Source: Planctomycetota bacterium (GTDB taxonomy: Bacteria; Planctomycetota; Planctomycetia; Planctomycetales; Planctomycetaceae). From it: DNA of 36,672 bases. Positions within the stretch are counted from its first letter, which is position 1. Each line of letters starts with the position of its first letter. This document shows positions 14,269-22,672 of the stretch, piece by piece. The DNA is taken from contig QWPB01000156.1 in NCBI GenBank assembly GCA_003671275.1, forward strand, positions 1 to 36,672, given 5' to 3'. The notes under the pieces are model-generated. The model was not told the origin of the DNA. It was given only the letters and a program-made list of their open reading frames with translations, and searched no databases. The position numbers and the translations under genes were made by a program.

Positions 14269-15582
14269 TTACGCCGCCCTCGGATCTTTCGCCCAATGCT
14301 CGGCCTTCTGGCCGGTGAACTTCTCGAACCGCTGGACGATCACGTCGCAGTAAAGCGGGTCGAGTTCCATCAGGAATGCTCGGCGGGCGGTCTGCTGGGC
14401 GGCGATCAATGTCGAGCCGCTGCCGCCGAACAGGTCGAGGACGTTCTCGCCAGTGCGGGATGAGTATTGCATCGCCCGCACGGCGAGCTCGACCGGCTTC
14501 TCGGTCAGGTGGACCATGCTCTGCGGATTCACCTTCTTTACGTGCCAGAGGTCGGTCGCGTTGTTCGGGCCGAGGAACTGGTGGGCGGCTCCTTCCTTCC
14601 AACCGTAGAAGCACCATTCATGAGCGCCCATGAAATCCTTGCGCGTGAGGACCGGGTGCTGCTTGTCCCAGATGACCGCTTGCGAGAAGTACAGCCCGTG
14701 CTTCTTGAGGAACGGCGGGTAGTTCCCGCAGTTGGCGTAACCGCCCCAGATGTAGAACCCGCGCCCCGGCATCAGCACGCGGGCGATGTTGCCGAACCAG
14801 GCGTCGAGCAGCCGGTCGAACTCTTCATCCGAAACGAAGTCGTTGGCCAGCGGCCGGTCCTTGGCCCGCAGCTTCCTCTGCGTGGGCTTGGACTTCTCCG
14901 GGTGCCGCGCCACATCCATCGACTGGTGATGTGTCGTTCCCTGAAACGAAGATAGCCCCGCAGCGATCGCATTGTTCGATCGCGGCTCGACCTTCACGTT
15001 GTACGGCGGGTCGGTGTTGCACAGGTGAATCGGCTGGCCATCCAGCAAGCGGTCGAGGTCGGACGGCTTGCTGCTGTCACCGCAGAGCAGCCGGTGCTCG
15101 CCGAGAATCCACAGGTCGCCGGGTTTGGTAATTGCCTCATCAGGCGGCGCGGGAATCTTGTCCGGATCGGTCAATCCCTCCTGCACACCGGGATCGAGCA
15201 GCTTGGCAAGTTCGTCCTGGTCGAACCCTAGGAGTCCGAGGTCGAAGTCCATCCCCTGCAGTTCGGCCAGTTCGATCGGCAGCAGCTCCAGATTCCACTC
15301 GGCGATCTCGGCCGTCTTGTTGTCGGCGATCCGGAGCGCCTTGATCTTCTCCGGTGACAGCCCGCGGGCGACATGCACCGGCACCTCGGAGAGGCCGAGT
15401 TGCCTGGCCGCCTTCAGTCGTGTGTGTCCGATGATCACCACGCCCGCTTCGTCAACGACGATCGGCTGTCGAAACCCGAACTCCCGGATCGAATTCGCCA
15501 CAACCTCCACGGCATCGTCGTTCAGTCGCGGGTTCTTGTCATACGGCTGCGGACGATCAATCGGCCAGGTCTCGATCTGCAT
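14269..15582 (-). CDS. ParB-domain DNA methyltransferase (beta class, N4-cytosine or N6-adenine)
   Basis: 437 residues. Residues 1 to about 95 are a ParB N-terminal-like domain (GHTRLKAARQLG and IADNKTAE). The methyltransferase follows: catalytic motif NTDPPYNVK (about residue 190) precedes the AdoMet-binding motif LDLFGGSGSTLIAA (about 400), the beta-class order. It transfers a methyl group from AdoMet to an exocyclic amine of adenine or cytosine. ParB-methylase fusions are common in phages, often as orphan enzymes that protect phage DNA. No restriction endonuclease lies beside it. It starts 25 bases after the antitoxin-like gene copy B, likely in the same transcript. Confidence 0.85.
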   Translation of the reverse strand: MQIETWPIDRPQPYDKNPRLNDDAVEVVANSIREFGFRQPIVVDEAGVVIIGHTRLKAARQLGLSEVPVHVARGLSPEKIKALRIADNKTAEIAEWNLELLPIELAELQGMDFDLGLLGFDQDELAKLLDPGVQEGLTDPDKIPAPPDEAITKPGDLWILGEHRLLCGDSSKPSDLDRLLDGQPIHLCNTDPPYNVKVEPRSNNAIAAGLSSFQGTTHHQSMDVARHPEKSKPTQRKLRAKDRPLANDFVSDEEFDRLLDAWFGNIARVLMPGRGFYIWGGYANCGNYPPFLKKHGLYFSQAVIWDKQHPVLTRKDFMGAHEWCFYGWKEGAAHQFLGPNNATDLWHVKKVNPQSMVHLTEKPVELAVRAMQYSSRTGENVLDLFGGSGSTLIAAQQTARRAFLMELDPLYCDVIVQRFEKFTGQKAEHWAKDPRAA

Positions 15583-15607
15583 GGGTCGCTTCCCTTGGGA
15601 TTTTGGG

Positions 15608-15838
15608 TCAGAGTTCGTCGTCGAACATGAACGGATCGGGATCGCAGAGTTCCGCTTCGAGTTGTTTCAGCCGCCGCCATTCCGGGAGCGGGACCAGGAC
15701 CACTTCCGCCCGGCGATACCGCCGAACGACAACGGGCACGCCGGATTTCGCTACGTGGCGGACGGTGAATCCCAGCGAATCCCGCAGCTCCGTGACGCCG
15801 ACTTCGAGTTCATCCGGGGGCTCAAGGTCTGGCGGCAT
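15608..15838 (-). CDS. Phd/YefM-like antitoxin-type regulator (copy B)
   Basis: 76 residues. VGVTELRDSLGFTVRHVAKS, VVVRRYRRAEVVLVPL and EWRRLK match copy A at 6113 to 6349 closely and have the Phd/YefM build: an N-terminal DNA-binding domain and an acidic C-terminal tail (ELCDPDPFMFDDEL) of the kind that occupies a toxin. No toxin is visible, since the next gene is the methyltransferase, so it may serve only as a repressor. An imperfect upstream site and a 14-bp palindrome precede it. Confidence 0.6.
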   Translation of the reverse strand: MPPDLEPPDELEVGVTELRDSLGFTVRHVAKSGVPVVVRRYRRAEVVLVPLPEWRRLKQLEAELCDPDPFMFDDEL

Positions 15839-15850
15839 CGCGGGTTAGAA

Positions 15851-15900
15851 TTCCTGTACAGGAAAGAAAGTCTGCCCAACCCCGCGACGGTTCCCCGTGG
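15851..15900 (-). promoter_or_regulatory. Leader and operator palindrome of antitoxin-like copy B
   Basis: A perfect 14-bp palindrome TTCCTGTACAGGAA lies at 15851 to 15864, about 13 bases before the ATG. The leader to about 15900 is homologous to that of copy A (6383 to 6432). The palindrome centre, TGTACA, is the same in both. This suggests that both regulators bind like sites and may cross-regulate. Inferred, not shown. Confidence 0.5.
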
Positions 15901-16103
15901 CATCGACTGAAGATTTCGGCGGGGAAGGAACCGTGGCTCTGGGTTGGCATTGGGCCTCGCGCCGTGGGCCAACCGTTGGCCACCAGTCGCGGCGGTCGGG
16001 CGAGCGGGGAAACGGGCGTCGTTGGAACCACAACGCCTCAGGCGCAAACGTGGCCAACCGTGTTGGGCATGGGGTTGCCTCCCGGCCGTGCCGTCGGGGG
16101 TGA

Positions 16104-16278
16104 CTTCTTTCTTCTTTCACCCCTATCACGCGCACACGGGGTTATGGGGGTCAAAAATCAGTGCGCGGGGGGATGGGGGTGAAAGAGAGAAAGAAGAAGA
16201 TAAACATGTGTATTTCCAGTTGTTTCCTCGAAAACTTCCTTCACCCCTTCGTTCTCCTTCTTTCCCCCGCTTTCACCC
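16104..16278. repeat. TTTCACCC inverted-repeat region downstream of primase B, candidate origin
   Basis: The stretch 15901 to 16321 holds no gene I can support. It contains a long imperfect inverted repeat: left arm 16104 to 16123 (CTTCTTTCTTCTTTCACCCC) and right arm 16175 to 16196, matching except for one extra base. Inside the roughly 51-base loop a second pair GCGCAC/GTGCGC could form a nested stem. Further TTCACCCC and TTTCACCC copies lie at 16240 to 16247 and 16271 to 16278. The site sits beside the 3' end of primase B, as the GTGACGG region does for primase A. Origin is the favoured reading. Confidence 0.5.
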
Positions 16279-16321
16279 TGCGGCTTGGGACTTTCTTCAC
16301 CAACGCGGTCCTGTTTCCCCC

Positions 16322-18571
16322 TCACGTCGCGTCGATCAGTTGATAGCCCCGGAACGGACGACCGGCTGTGGGCTTGTTGATCGGAAGCACGTCGCCCTGA
16401 TCGATCAGCGTGTCCATCATTTTCTGGAACGACTGGGCGTCCAGCTTCATCCGCTTGAGCAGCACGCTGTGCGGGAGCGTGCCATCAGGAGCGTCGCGGA
16501 GCTTCTGCTTCGCCTTGAGGCATTCGGCATGGAACGGGTTGGCGGCGACGTGCCCTTGCGCCATGAACAGCATCCGCCGCGTCTGATGCAGCATGAATCG
16601 CGTCGCCCACCGCGCGGCGCTGGTGTCGATCGACGGTTCACGATGGTTGACGCTGATCGCGTAGATCAGAGCCAGCTTACGGATGTGCTCGCTCGTTCGG
16701 CCCCAGACCGTGGTCCCGACTGGATCACCGCGCGATTCCGCCAGCTTGTACTCGGCCTCGCACGCCTTGCGGGCGTCGATCAGCAGCGCCTTGGCGTCGT
16801 CGGTGTACGGGACGATCTTCGGCGTCGGATAGAACTTCTCCAGATTCCCTTTGCCGGGATTGAAGTTGGCCCAGTACTGCGCCGTCTCCTGAATCCGGGG
16901 CGTAGGGTGGAAATCACCCGGCTCCTGACCGTCACCGCGCTTGATGGCATCGACGATGATCGACCGGGCGAAGAAGCCGTTCGTCAGCATCCGCTCGGAC
17001 AGCGCCGAGTAGTATTCGTTCGGGATCGCCGTGCCGTAAATCACGAGACAGGGCTGTTCGATGGTCTCGGCCGCCTGCTTTCCAGCCTTCTTCCGCACTG
17101 GGTAGAAGCCATTCGCGCACGAGTACATCTTGAGCAGCGTGCCGAGAATGTTCTCGTACCGGGCGTCCTTCGCTTTGTTGATCGATTGCAGCAGCCCGTC
17201 GATCTCATCCGTTTGAAACAGCATGCAGGGGTTGTCGTTGAGGCTGTCCTGCAACCCTTCGCCGGAGGCAAAGCTCTCGCCCAGGCTTTTCGTGAGACCG
17301 ACGGCATGCAATGTGGCCGCGTTGACCTTGCGCGGAAACTCCTTGCCGGAGGAGGCATACGCCAGCCCAATGAGATACAGATTCGTGCGGTTGTCGGCCG
17401 GATCACGCACCTTGCGGCCGCCCAGGAACGCTTGCAATGCGACCGCACCGCAAAACGCCAGGGGCACGTTCGGGTATGGGGCCGCGCCCAGCGACAGGTC
17501 CATCACTTCGGACACGAAACCCGGAATCCGCAGCAGTTCATCCGGCAGCGGACCGGGATCGCCGGCGGACGACTCGATCGGCTCATCACAATCTTGAAAA
17601 GCAACGATCGACGCGGGCGTCGTGAAACCGGTCGCCTGACTCACCAGCGCCGAGATATCGACGCCGGGATCGGCGAGTGGCACTCGTTCCTGATTCAGCA
17701 GCCAACCGCGAGGCTGTTGGTGGGGCTTCGTCGCGGCGCTGGTGACCTTGTGACGGAGTTCCTTCTCGGTCCACGGCGGTTCGCAGCGCGGGTTGTAGTA
17801 TTGCACGAGCAGGTCCAATGCTCGTTCTGGCTCAATCTCAAACCCGTGGACCAGGACGGTTGCGGCCGTGTATGTCGCCGCATGTCCGCCGTTGCCGCTG
17901 ATGGCGGGCGGCAACGTGTCGAGGTACGCCAGGGCACGACGTTCGACGTCGGTGGGCGAATCGACACGATATCGATCAACCGCCAATGCGTTCGGATTGC
18001 GAACTGGTGGGGCGGGTTGTTCGCCGTGCCGAAGCTCAATGACGCGCTTCGCCAGCCCTTCGACGCAAGTGGTGATCATCGCAGCCGAGACGACAGCGGG
18101 TTCGCCAGTCAGCACATCGTATGGTTGGCCAGTCGGGTGAATGCTCGGCCCGACGACCGTTTGCCCACCCGTCGACCGCAGCTCGACGATCATTTGCTTC
18201 GTGACGGGATCGCGATGCTGAACCGTCTTCGCGCCATCGGCGATGTACCACCAGTGTGATGCCGGAGCGCCGGGACGACCCGTTCTCGCCGGCGTTGGCG
18301 GCAGATAGTCGGCGGCCAGCGCCCGAGCCTCGGCACAGTCGAGATCGACGTCGACGAGCCACCCCGACGGTTCACCCAGGATCAATCCGATGTTCGCGGG
18401 TTGATCGAAGTAGCCGGGCAGTTCGGTGTCCGTCAGCCGCAGTTGTTCCCATTCCTTGAGGACCGGCCGCTTCCGTTTGAATGGCACGGGCACAACGCTC
18501 CAGCCGCGGCGCACATAATCCCGTGCGGCGTCCAGAGGTGATGCGGGCCTCGTGTCCGATTCGGCCACCAC
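16322..18571 (-). CDS. Bifunctional primase-polymerase with DUF3987-like C-terminal region (primase B)
   Basis: 749 residues from a GTG at 18571. The N-terminal PrimPol domain is clear: RRGWSVVPVPFKRKRPV, the metal-binding WLVDVDLDCAEA (about residue 72), and the His-containing VVGPSIHPTGQPYDV. The region 330 to 650 resembles the DUF3987 helicase-like domain (GLAYASSGKEF in the Walker A place, MLFQTDEIDGLL as acidic motif), but the Walker A is poor. The end has a winged-helix-like unit (HSVLLKRMKLDAQSFQKMM). It would prime, and perhaps unwind, the prophage at its origin. It starts one base upstream of the stop of the DUF5664 gene, implying coupling. Confidence 0.8.
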   Translation of the reverse strand: MVAESDTRPASPLDAARDYVRRGWSVVPVPFKRKRPVLKEWEQLRLTDTELPGYFDQPANIGLILGEPSGWLVDVDLDCAEARALAADYLPPTPARTGRPGAPASHWWYIADGAKTVQHRDPVTKQMIVELRSTGGQTVVGPSIHPTGQPYDVLTGEPAVVSAAMITTCVEGLAKRVIELRHGEQPAPPVRNPNALAVDRYRVDSPTDVERRALAYLDTLPPAISGNGGHAATYTAATVLVHGFEIEPERALDLLVQYYNPRCEPPWTEKELRHKVTSAATKPHQQPRGWLLNQERVPLADPGVDISALVSQATGFTTPASIVAFQDCDEPIESSAGDPGPLPDELLRIPGFVSEVMDLSLGAAPYPNVPLAFCGAVALQAFLGGRKVRDPADNRTNLYLIGLAYASSGKEFPRKVNAATLHAVGLTKSLGESFASGEGLQDSLNDNPCMLFQTDEIDGLLQSINKAKDARYENILGTLLKMYSCANGFYPVRKKAGKQAAETIEQPCLVIYGTAIPNEYYSALSERMLTNGFFARSIIVDAIKRGDGQEPGDFHPTPRIQETAQYWANFNPGKGNLEKFYPTPKIVPYTDDAKALLIDARKACEAEYKLAESRGDPVGTTVWGRTSEHIRKLALIYAISVNHREPSIDTSAARWATRFMLHQTRRMLFMAQGHVAANPFHAECLKAKQKLRDAPDGTLPHSVLLKRMKLDAQSFQKMMDTLIDQGDVLPINKPTAGRPFRGYQLIDAT

Positions 18572-18572
18572 G

Positions 18573-19145
18573 CTATCGTTGCCCCAATTCCTGAATCATT
18601 GGTGGAGTGCCCGTGTGTTGCGTGATCAGCGTCGTGGCGACACCCGGCGGCGGGCGGTCGTCGACCATGTTTCCGGTCGCCTGCGCATCGAGCAGGATGC
18701 CCAGGCAGGCGCGGGCGTGAGCCAGATGGGACACGCCGCTCTCGGCATCGTTGCTTTCGCCATCGAGCCATTGGGCGAGATGCCGTTTGGCGGCGGCGAT
18801 GTAGACCGTGGCCCGTACCTTGGCCGATCGCCAGTTGAACGGTCCGTATTTGCGGGCACCGAGTCCCATCACGACCGCTTCCAGCACTTCGGCAGCCGGT
18901 GGAATCAGATGCAGCGCCGGTTTGGTCTGACCGATCCGATCCTTCGGATTCTCGCCATCCGGGTCGTAGATGCGTGGCACGTCATGTTCGGTCATCACGG
19001 TGGGTTCCTCAACATTCCCGAGCAGCGCGACCAGCGCCCACCATTGCCGGGAACAGTCGTGTTCCCAGCAGTCCTGGCACAGGGTGAAGCCGCTCCCGAT
19101 CGAATCGGCGGCCTCGAAGTCGGTCCGGCAGTGCCTGCAGATCAT
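18573..19145 (-). CDS. Zinc ribbon fused to a DUF5664 (dATP/dGTP diphosphohydrolase N-terminal-like) domain
   Basis: 190 residues. An N-terminal zinc ribbon has CRHC and CQDC pairs. From about residue 55 the DUF5664 pattern follows: PKDRIGQTKPALHLIPPAA, VVMGLGARKYGPFNW, VYIAAAKRHLAQWLDGE and SGVSHLAHARACLGILLDAQ. The family, also named dATP/dGTP diphosphohydrolase N-terminal domain, is common in phages and is thought to act on deoxynucleotides. The activity of this one is not shown. The ATG overlaps the previous stop as ATGA. A ribbon in front of this domain is uncommon in my experience. Confidence 0.75.
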   Translation of the reverse strand: MICRHCRTDFEAADSIGSGFTLCQDCWEHDCSRQWWALVALLGNVEEPTVMTEHDVPRIYDPDGENPKDRIGQTKPALHLIPPAAEVLEAVVMGLGARKYGPFNWRSAKVRATVYIAAAKRHLAQWLDGESNDAESGVSHLAHARACLGILLDAQATGNMVDDRPPPGVATTLITQHTGTPPMIQELGQR

Positions 19146-19558
19146 TGAGCCGCCTGCCATCCTCGAACGGCGGCGACGCAGTCTTCCGGCGAGGCGGACC
19201 ACGGGCGAATCACGGGCAGGTTCATCCGCTCGGCAAAGTGCGTCTCGCGCGTCGCTCCAACCGAGTAGCCGGGAACACGGAGAACGGCGTCGCATCGAGC
19301 CAGGAGTTCGCGGTCGTATTCGAGCCAGGTCTCGTACGGCTTGGGCGAGACGAGTTGCCAGGCCAGCGTCAGGTGCGGAATGAGCGGTGTGATCCCGGCG
19401 GCCAGCAGGGCGTCGGCGATGCGGATCACGGCGTGGGTATTCGCCACCGGATCATCGTGGGTGTACGGCGCGGCGATGTAAATCAGCGGCGCAGGCTCGG
19501 CGGCGGTCTTCTTCGGGACGACGCGAACGGGCTTCAGCACGGTCAACGTGATCATCAT
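19142..19558 (-). CDS. DUF4406-like protein related to nucleoside 2-deoxyribosyltransferases
   Basis: 138 residues. LIYIAAPYTHDDPVANTHAV is the nucleotide-binding start of the deoxyribosyltransferase fold. LARCDAVLRVPGYSVGATRE and the ET(H)FAE segment complete the DUF4406 pattern. Relatives swap bases on deoxynucleosides or hydrolyse them. Here only the fold is supported. The ATG at 19558 has AAGGA 8 bases upstream, with another ATG one codon on. It is coupled to the DUF5664 gene, so both may act on the same nucleotide pool during phage replication. Confidence 0.7.
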   Translation of the reverse strand: MMITLTVLKPVRVVPKKTAAEPAPLIYIAAPYTHDDPVANTHAVIRIADALLAAGITPLIPHLTLAWQLVSPKPYETWLEYDRELLARCDAVLRVPGYSVGATRETHFAERMNLPVIRPWSASPEDCVAAVRGWQAAQ

Positions 19559-19593
19559 GCAGTGGTCCTTGAGAGTGAAACGAAGCGAGTGAA

Positions 19594-20274
19594 TTAGCGC
19601 GAGCGCAGTAGCCACGGCTCGAAGTAGGCCTGCTTGCCGTTGAGCACGACGCCGCAGCCGAGGAGCGGTTTGTGCGCGAACTTGCGGCCGTATTCGAACT
19701 GCATCCGGCTGGCGTCGATGCCGCAGCCGACCGAAAGTCCAAAGACCCGGAACTCGGGATTGGCCCACCAGCGGACGCCGGCCTGGTTGTGGAAGTGGCC
19801 GATGACGGTGGAGCGGAAGTTGTCGCGGGCCTGCTGGAACGCTGCGTCCTGGCCACCGCGACCACTGTCGCCATGCGAGTAGATCACGCCATCGATCAAC
19901 AGCTTGGTGAACCGGGGATGGATCACCCAACCGACGTTCCACATGTCGGCGTAGTCGCGGAGCAGTTCCGGCGGCAACCCCGCTGTGACAGCCTGGCGTT
20001 CGGTCAGTGCATCGTGGTTCCCGATCAGCCAGTCCGCATTGGGAAACGCCTTCGTGAGTGCAGCGACCTGCCGTTTGGCACGGGCGTATTCGAGCGAGGC
20101 GTTCCGCAGGCCGGGGCTTTTCTCGTGGTACGAGATCGAAGCCCAGTCCACAAGATCGCCGATATGGACCACACGCGTGACCGCGTAGTCGTCCGCCACA
20201 CGCTTCAGAAAGTCGACGTAGCCGGTCCGCATGCCGGGGCAATGGGTATCGCCAATGACGAGGACTCGGGCCAA
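19594..20274 (-). CDS. Calcineurin-like metallophosphoesterase
   Basis: 226 residues with all five metal-binding motifs in order: GDTHCPG (about residue 8), GDLVDW (39), GNHD (85), SHGD (133) and GHFHN (158). The enzyme uses two metal ions to cleave phosphomonoesters or diesters. In phages, relatives act on DNA ends, nucleotides or RNA caps, and the target here is unknown. It lies 3 bases after the upstream zinc-ribbon gene and before the nucleotide gene pair, all on the minus strand, so it is part of the early replication operon. Confidence 0.8.
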   Translation of the reverse strand: MARVLVIGDTHCPGMRTGYVDFLKRVADDYAVTRVVHIGDLVDWASISYHEKSPGLRNASLEYARAKRQVAALTKAFPNADWLIGNHDALTERQAVTAGLPPELLRDYADMWNVGWVIHPRFTKLLIDGVIYSHGDSGRGGQDAAFQQARDNFRSTVIGHFHNQAGVRWWANPEFRVFGLSVGCGIDASRMQFEYGRKFAHKPLLGCGVVLNGKQAYFEPWLLRSR

Positions 20275-20277
20275 ACT

Positions 20278-20592
20278 TCAACCTCCGACGGGTTTGTCGG
20301 TTGATCGTGGCGTGACACAAGCCAGCACCTTCGGATCGGAATGACCCTCGCGACGCAGACGCTGGACGATGGCCAGCACTTCCGGCCGGTTGCGGTACCA
20401 GAACGCCTCGTTGATCCCATGCACCCGACGGACGGCTTCAGACAGCGCGGCCTTCTCTTCGTCCGTGGTCGCGAGGTTAAACCGGATGTGGGAGTCGTCA
20501 CGCGGTCCGCATTCGTGAATGTCCCCGCCGAAGCGGAGGTACGATCCACAGCGCGGACATTCGTGGACGTTCATCGTCCAGAAGTCGGGCAT
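20278..20592 (-). CDS. Small protein with N-terminal zinc ribbon
   Basis: 104 residues. The start has Cys pairs (HECPRCGSYL, then IHECGP), forming one zinc site with a His. The rest is helical and charged (EEKAALSEAVRRVHGINEAF, PEVLAIVQRLRREGH). The ATG used gives MPDFWTMNVHECP, and a start at the second Met is possible. The family is not recognised. The position suggests an early phage gene. Confidence 0.55.
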   Translation of the reverse strand: MPDFWTMNVHECPRCGSYLRFGGDIHECGPRDDSHIRFNLATTDEEKAALSEAVRRVHGINEAFWYRNRPEVLAIVQRLRREGHSDPKVLACVTPRSTDKPVGG

Positions 20593-20634
20593 CGATCACC
20601 GGGCAGGAGCGGGAGAACGCTGCCCGGCCGCGTC

Positions 20635-20889
20635 TCAGAGGATGCGTCCGAGCAAGCTGGCCTTCATGGCGTCGATCGCCTGACAGGCGATCAAGTGTTC
20701 GTGGATCAGTGCGTGGTCGTGCGGCCCACCCAGGTCGAGGTCCGCGAGTTCCAGCGATTCGGCCAGCGTGCTGAGCCCCTCGACCGCCTTGTAGTACGCC
20801 TCGCGAATCTCCTGCGCCCGGTGGGCGTCCATCGTGCGGAAGATCTCGCGCAGAGTGCGTTCGGCGGCGGGATCGTTTGCGTTCGTCAT
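20635..20889 (-). CDS. Small helical protein of unknown function
   Basis: 84 residues from ATG 20889, all helical: AAERTLREIFRTMDAHRAQE and ACQAIDAMKASLLGRIL. GGAGCC lies about 8 bases upstream. A longer frame from 20943 would overlap the intergenic leader and is less likely. No family is recognised. It lies between the helicase and the zinc-ribbon gene. Confidence 0.5.
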   Translation of the reverse strand: MTNANDPAAERTLREIFRTMDAHRAQEIREAYYKAVEGLSTLAESLELADLDLGGPHDHALIHEHLIACQAIDAMKASLLGRIL

Positions 20890-20983
20890 GGTCGTGGCTC
20901 CGGTGTCGGGGGCGTTTTCGCGTGTGAGTGACACATGAGCCATGAAACCGGAGAGACATCAAGCGCTGTTCGGGACGATTCTG

Positions 20984-22672
20984 TCAGAACGGGACATCCT
21001 CGAGATCAATCGCCGCATACAGCGGACTGGGTTTCGGTTTGGGGCCGAGTTTGCAGGCGATGATCCGCTCGAACTTCTCGCCGGCGACGGAACGGACCGT
21101 CACACACTCGGTATGGGCCACAGCGCCGGCGCTGGCCAAATCGGCGGCGTGCTGGGCCGAGTCGGGCGCGGGATCAGGCGAGCGAGCCTTCCACCATTGC
21201 TCGGCCTTGCGCCGCGCCCAGCCCGTATGCTCGAAACAGATCCATTCGCTCACCCAGTAGTCGAGCCCGAGCCGATAATCGACGCGGAGCGTCTTGGGGG
21301 CCGACTCGTCGGCATCCTTCTTGGTGTGGACGCTGTAGGTGATGTCGCGGACTTCGTATTCGCAGTCGGTCACCTGGCCAGACAGGACGCCGGCCTTCGA
21401 CGCCTGCGACTCATGCTTCTTACGTTCTGGAGGCGGGAATGCGTGTCCGCACTGCGGACAGTTCGAGTAGGCGGGAGCGATCAGGGCGCGGCACGACGGA
21501 CATTCTTTTGCCGGCGCTTCACCCGTCCCGTCGCCACGTTTCTCGATGACCTGCAGCTGGTCGACCGGACCATGCCGCAGGACGTTGCCACCGTAGTCGA
21601 GCACGAGGCAATACGCCTTTCCGGGATGCAGCCGGAACCCGCGACCGACCATCTGGTAATACAGACCCGCCGAGAGCGTGGGCCGGAGCAACACCACACA
21701 ATCGACGTTGGGTGCATCGAATCCGGTCGTCAGGACGTTGACGTTGCACAGGTACTTGAGCGGCGACGACTGAAAGAGTCCCTGCTGTTCGCCACGAAAC
21801 CGGCGCAAGAGTTCGTCGCGTTCACCATCCGGCGTCTCGCCGCAGACGAATCCACAGTCGATGCCGTGTTTCTCTGCCAGCACTTGGCAGACGTGTCGCC
21901 CGTGCTGCACCCCACTGGCGAAGATCAGGATCGATCGACGGTCCCGCGTGATCTCGGCCACCTCGGCACAGGCCGCTTCGACGAGAGCCGCGTCATCCAT
22001 CGCCGCTTCAACTTCAGCCGCCACGAACTCACCCGCACGAATGTGCAGATGGCTCGTGTCCGCTTTTGCGACTCCGGCTTTCGAGATCAGCGGAGACAGG
22101 AATCCGTCGGCGATCAGTTGGCGAACGCCAACCTCAAAACAGACGGTATTAAGGAAGTGGTCCTCGCGGCAGATCGGGCCGGCATCCAGTCGAAACGGGG
22201 TCGCGGTGAACCCCACAACGCGGACCTGCGGGTTCAAGACCCGTGCCTCGGACAGAAACTGCCGATACATCCCTTCGCCATCGGCGGGGATCAGATGGCA
22301 TTCATCCACGAGGATCAGGTCGAACGCGTCGAGTTCGCACGCCCGTTTGTAGACGGACTGGATGCCGGCCACGATCACGGCATGTTCCGTGTCGCGCCGC
22401 TTGAGGCCCGCCGAGTAGACCCCGACCGGCAGCCCCGGACAGACCTGCTTCAGCTTGTCGACCGACTGCTCTAGCAGTTCTTTGACGTGGGCCAGGATCA
22501 GGACGCGACCATTCCAGGTCTGGACCGAGTCGCGGCAGATCGTGGCCATGACCGGGGTCTTGCCGCCGCCGGTCGGGATCACCACGACGGGGTTGTCGTC
22601 CCGTACCCGCAGGTGCTGGTACACCGCATCGACGGCTTGTTGCTGATAGGGACGTAGGGTCAGCACGTTCAC
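20984..22672 (-). CDS. Phage superfamily 2 DEAD/DEAH helicase with zinc ribbon (SSL2-like)
   Basis: 562 residues from a GTG at 22672. The motifs are all present: LRPYQQQAVDAV (Q-like motif), PTGGGKT (Walker A, about residue 33), VDECH (DECH box, about 121), GFTATP (motif III), then NVLTTGFDAP and MVGRGFRLH (motif VI). After the helicase core, a zinc ribbon is formed by CPSC and CPQC (about residue 410), then a C-terminal domain of about 130 residues. Such helicases remodel replication or recombination forks in siphophages. The start overlaps the stop of the small gene upstream (GTGA), so translation is coupled. Confidence 0.8.
   Translation of the reverse strand: MNVLTLRPYQQQAVDAVYQHLRVRDDNPVVVIPTGGGKTPVMATICRDSVQTWNGRVLILAHVKELLEQSVDKLKQVCPGLPVGVYSAGLKRRDTEHAVIVAGIQSVYKRACELDAFDLILVDECHLIPADGEGMYRQFLSEARVLNPQVRVVGFTATPFRLDAGPICREDHFLNTVCFEVGVRQLIADGFLSPLISKAGVAKADTSHLHIRAGEFVAAEVEAAMDDAALVEAACAEVAEITRDRRSILIFASGVQHGRHVCQVLAEKHGIDCGFVCGETPDGERDELLRRFRGEQQGLFQSSPLKYLCNVNVLTTGFDAPNVDCVVLLRPTLSAGLYYQMVGRGFRLHPGKAYCLVLDYGGNVLRHGPVDQLQVIEKRGDGTGEAPAKECPSCRALIAPAYSNCPQCGHAFPPPERKKHESQASKAGVLSGQVTDCEYEVRDITYSVHTKKDADESAPKTLRVDYRLGLDYWVSEWICFEHTGWARRKAEQWWKARSPDPAPDSAQHAADLASAGAVAHTECVTVRSVAGEKFERIIACKLGPKPKPSPLYAAIDLEDVPF

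Noticed and set aside
15944-18259. A 771-codon open frame on the plus strand opposite primase B
   Set aside because: It lies antisense to a primase with clear PrimPol motifs, and its sequence is the Arg/Gly/Asp/His-rich type produced by the complement of GC-rich genes. It has no domain pattern.
19142-20320. A single 392-codon minus-strand frame across the phosphoesterase and DUF4406 genes
   Set aside because: Only its last 138 codons make a coherent protein. The upstream part is a shifted reading of the metallophosphoesterase gene, which has its own complete motifs in another frame.
20942-22474. A 510-codon plus-strand frame opposite the helicase
   Set aside because: The minus strand carries every superfamily 2 helicase motif. 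The plus frame is an antisense shadow.
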